Translations under genes and position numbers: made by a program | Assembly (NCBI GenBank): GCA_013399015.1 | Contig: VWZX01001040.1 | Span: 1,054,001 to 1,118,000 of the forward strand | Source: Galbula dea | Lineage: Eukaryota; Chordata; Aves; Piciformes; Galbulidae | DNA: 64,000 nt | Direction of reading: 5' to 3' | Part shown: positions 63,016 to 64,000 of the stretch, piece by piece | Layout: each line of letters starts with the position of its first letter | Numbering within the stretch: the first letter of the stretch is position 1 | Notes under the pieces: generated by a model | The model's database searches: none | The model's input: only the letters and a program-made list of their open reading frames with translations | What the model was told of the DNA's origin: nothing

Positions 63016-64000
63016 ATATGTCCTTACCAAGTTGCAAATTTCAGTTTCTCTTTAAAGCCCTCTGAAAAGCACTACCTAAAAAACCGTATCAGGTTCTAGA
63101 AGCATGTATGCAAGCCTTTACAGTGTGAGCTACTCCAGGTACCTGACTGTCTTGGGATTAAATTATGGGGGCTACTTTTTAGCTCTGATTACAAAAGTAA
63201 GCCTCACTCATACAGATCACCAAAGTGATATCACTAAGAAGTTTGTTACAAGTCAAAGCAGTTGTGTCTTTTCAGAGTTCTGTGGAGCTGCTTGGATTAG
63301 CTACCTCAGAAAGGAAATGTGAACATGCTTCTGAGCTTGGCTGGGGAGAAAAGTAACTGGCAGTGAGGGAGATGTGATTATTCATAGCTGTTCATGGTGT
63401 GCAGTGACTCTCCCTTTCCTATTCTTATGCAAGAAGTTAATTCATTTTAAAATGCTGGTATTTTTATCTTTGAGCATCTGAATTAGTGGGTCAGCTCACA
63501 CCTCGGTGCTGTTATTCCATGTTCTCTGATGACTTGGATGTCTCTGCAGTGCTTACTCTTAGTTCTAATTTGGAAGCTTTGTTTGCAAGCATGGCTACCA
63601 GCTACTGCTAGTTTTAGAAAAGGAAAGCTGAGAATAAAAAAGAAGATTCAAGTGTGATGTCAGTATATTGCACAGCCTCAAAGGAGCCTGATCTTATCCT
63701 TGCTTCTGTGGGTTTTGCTTTTTATAATGTGTGTTATCCATGCCCTGAGACAAACAAATTCTACTCCTTGTAAATACTTCAAAGTTCACTTCCTTTAAGA
63801 ATAGAAATGCTTCTGCCTTATACCCAGGTCCACTGAAATTTTGTCAGATTTTTTGTCTTTGTAGTCTTCTGTGTCAAACTCTTACCTTGCTGGAGGAGCG
63901 TGTTAGAGGGCTTGTAAAGACAGATGCATTAGCATTAGCCTGTCAGCTAGGCTAATAGAAATCCCTTGGTCTTTTGGATAGTACTCTCAAGAGTAATGGT

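Larger units (their letters stand above)
58876..64000 (+). other. AMBRA1: AMBRA1 intron (partial, to window end)
   Basis: Sequence after the last visible exon. I looked for the conserved AMBRA1 C-terminal block (EDALSRIQRLMAEGG) and did not find it, so the final exon or exons lie beyond 64000. Recognisable content is three MIR-like fragments (60.3, 61.0 and 62.9 kb), a C/A-rich low-complexity stretch (61274-61332) and a near-perfect inverted repeat at 60939-60968. Nothing else is recognised. Confidence 0.75.

Noticed and set aside
1..64000. CRISPR arrays, operons, prophage or plasmid features
   Set aside because: The sequence is vertebrate nuclear DNA with spliced exons and CR1/ERVL repeats; the tandem repeat at 33.25 kb has no spacers and is not a CRISPR.

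Overview
The window is intron-rich vertebrate nuclear DNA, almost certainly from a bird. Evidence for a bird is the dominance of CR1 LINE 3' fragments with the octamer tail (ATTCTGTG)n, avian-type ERVL LTRs, and only weak remnants of older amniote repeats (MIR-like, ancient CR1). I cannot name the species. Two young CR1 copies with open reverse-transcriptase frames suggest a lineage in which CR1 was active recently.

The only gene I can support is AMBRA1 on the + strand. Six consecutive internal coding exons are visible at 15124-15234, 22710-22898, 23314-23468, 39129-39268, 56768-56860 and 58641-58875 (the last donor is ambiguous; 58834 is the alternative). Their splice phases chain without a break. 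The first five encode the C-terminal half of the AMBRA1 split WD40 propeller. The sixth carries the two TQT dynein-light-chain motifs. The 5' part of the gene and the last exon or exons lie outside the window.

Layout: 1-15123 upstream intron, with a tRNA-Glu/CR1 SINE at 3.7 kb and CR1 pieces at 6.7, 8.7 and 13 kb; 15-23.5 kb three exons, with an ancient CR1 in the first intron; 23.5-39.1 kb intron with an old CR1, a second SINE copy (28.6 kb), a solo ERVL LTR (32.5-33.2 kb) and a perfect 95-bp tandem repeat ending at a single N (33476); 39.3-56.8 kb intron with an ancient CR1, an LTR fragment, a CR1 at 48 kb and a nested CR1 cluster at 52.9-54.3 kb; 56.8-58.9 kb two exons; 58.9-64 kb downstream intron with MIR-like fragments.

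I see no unusual multi-gene system. The most interesting item is a composite SINE, present in two copies in opposite orientation: a tRNA-Glu-derived head fused to a CR1 3' tail whose likely parent CR1 subfamily is also in the window. No promoter, CpG island, functional tRNA or other RNA gene could be supported.
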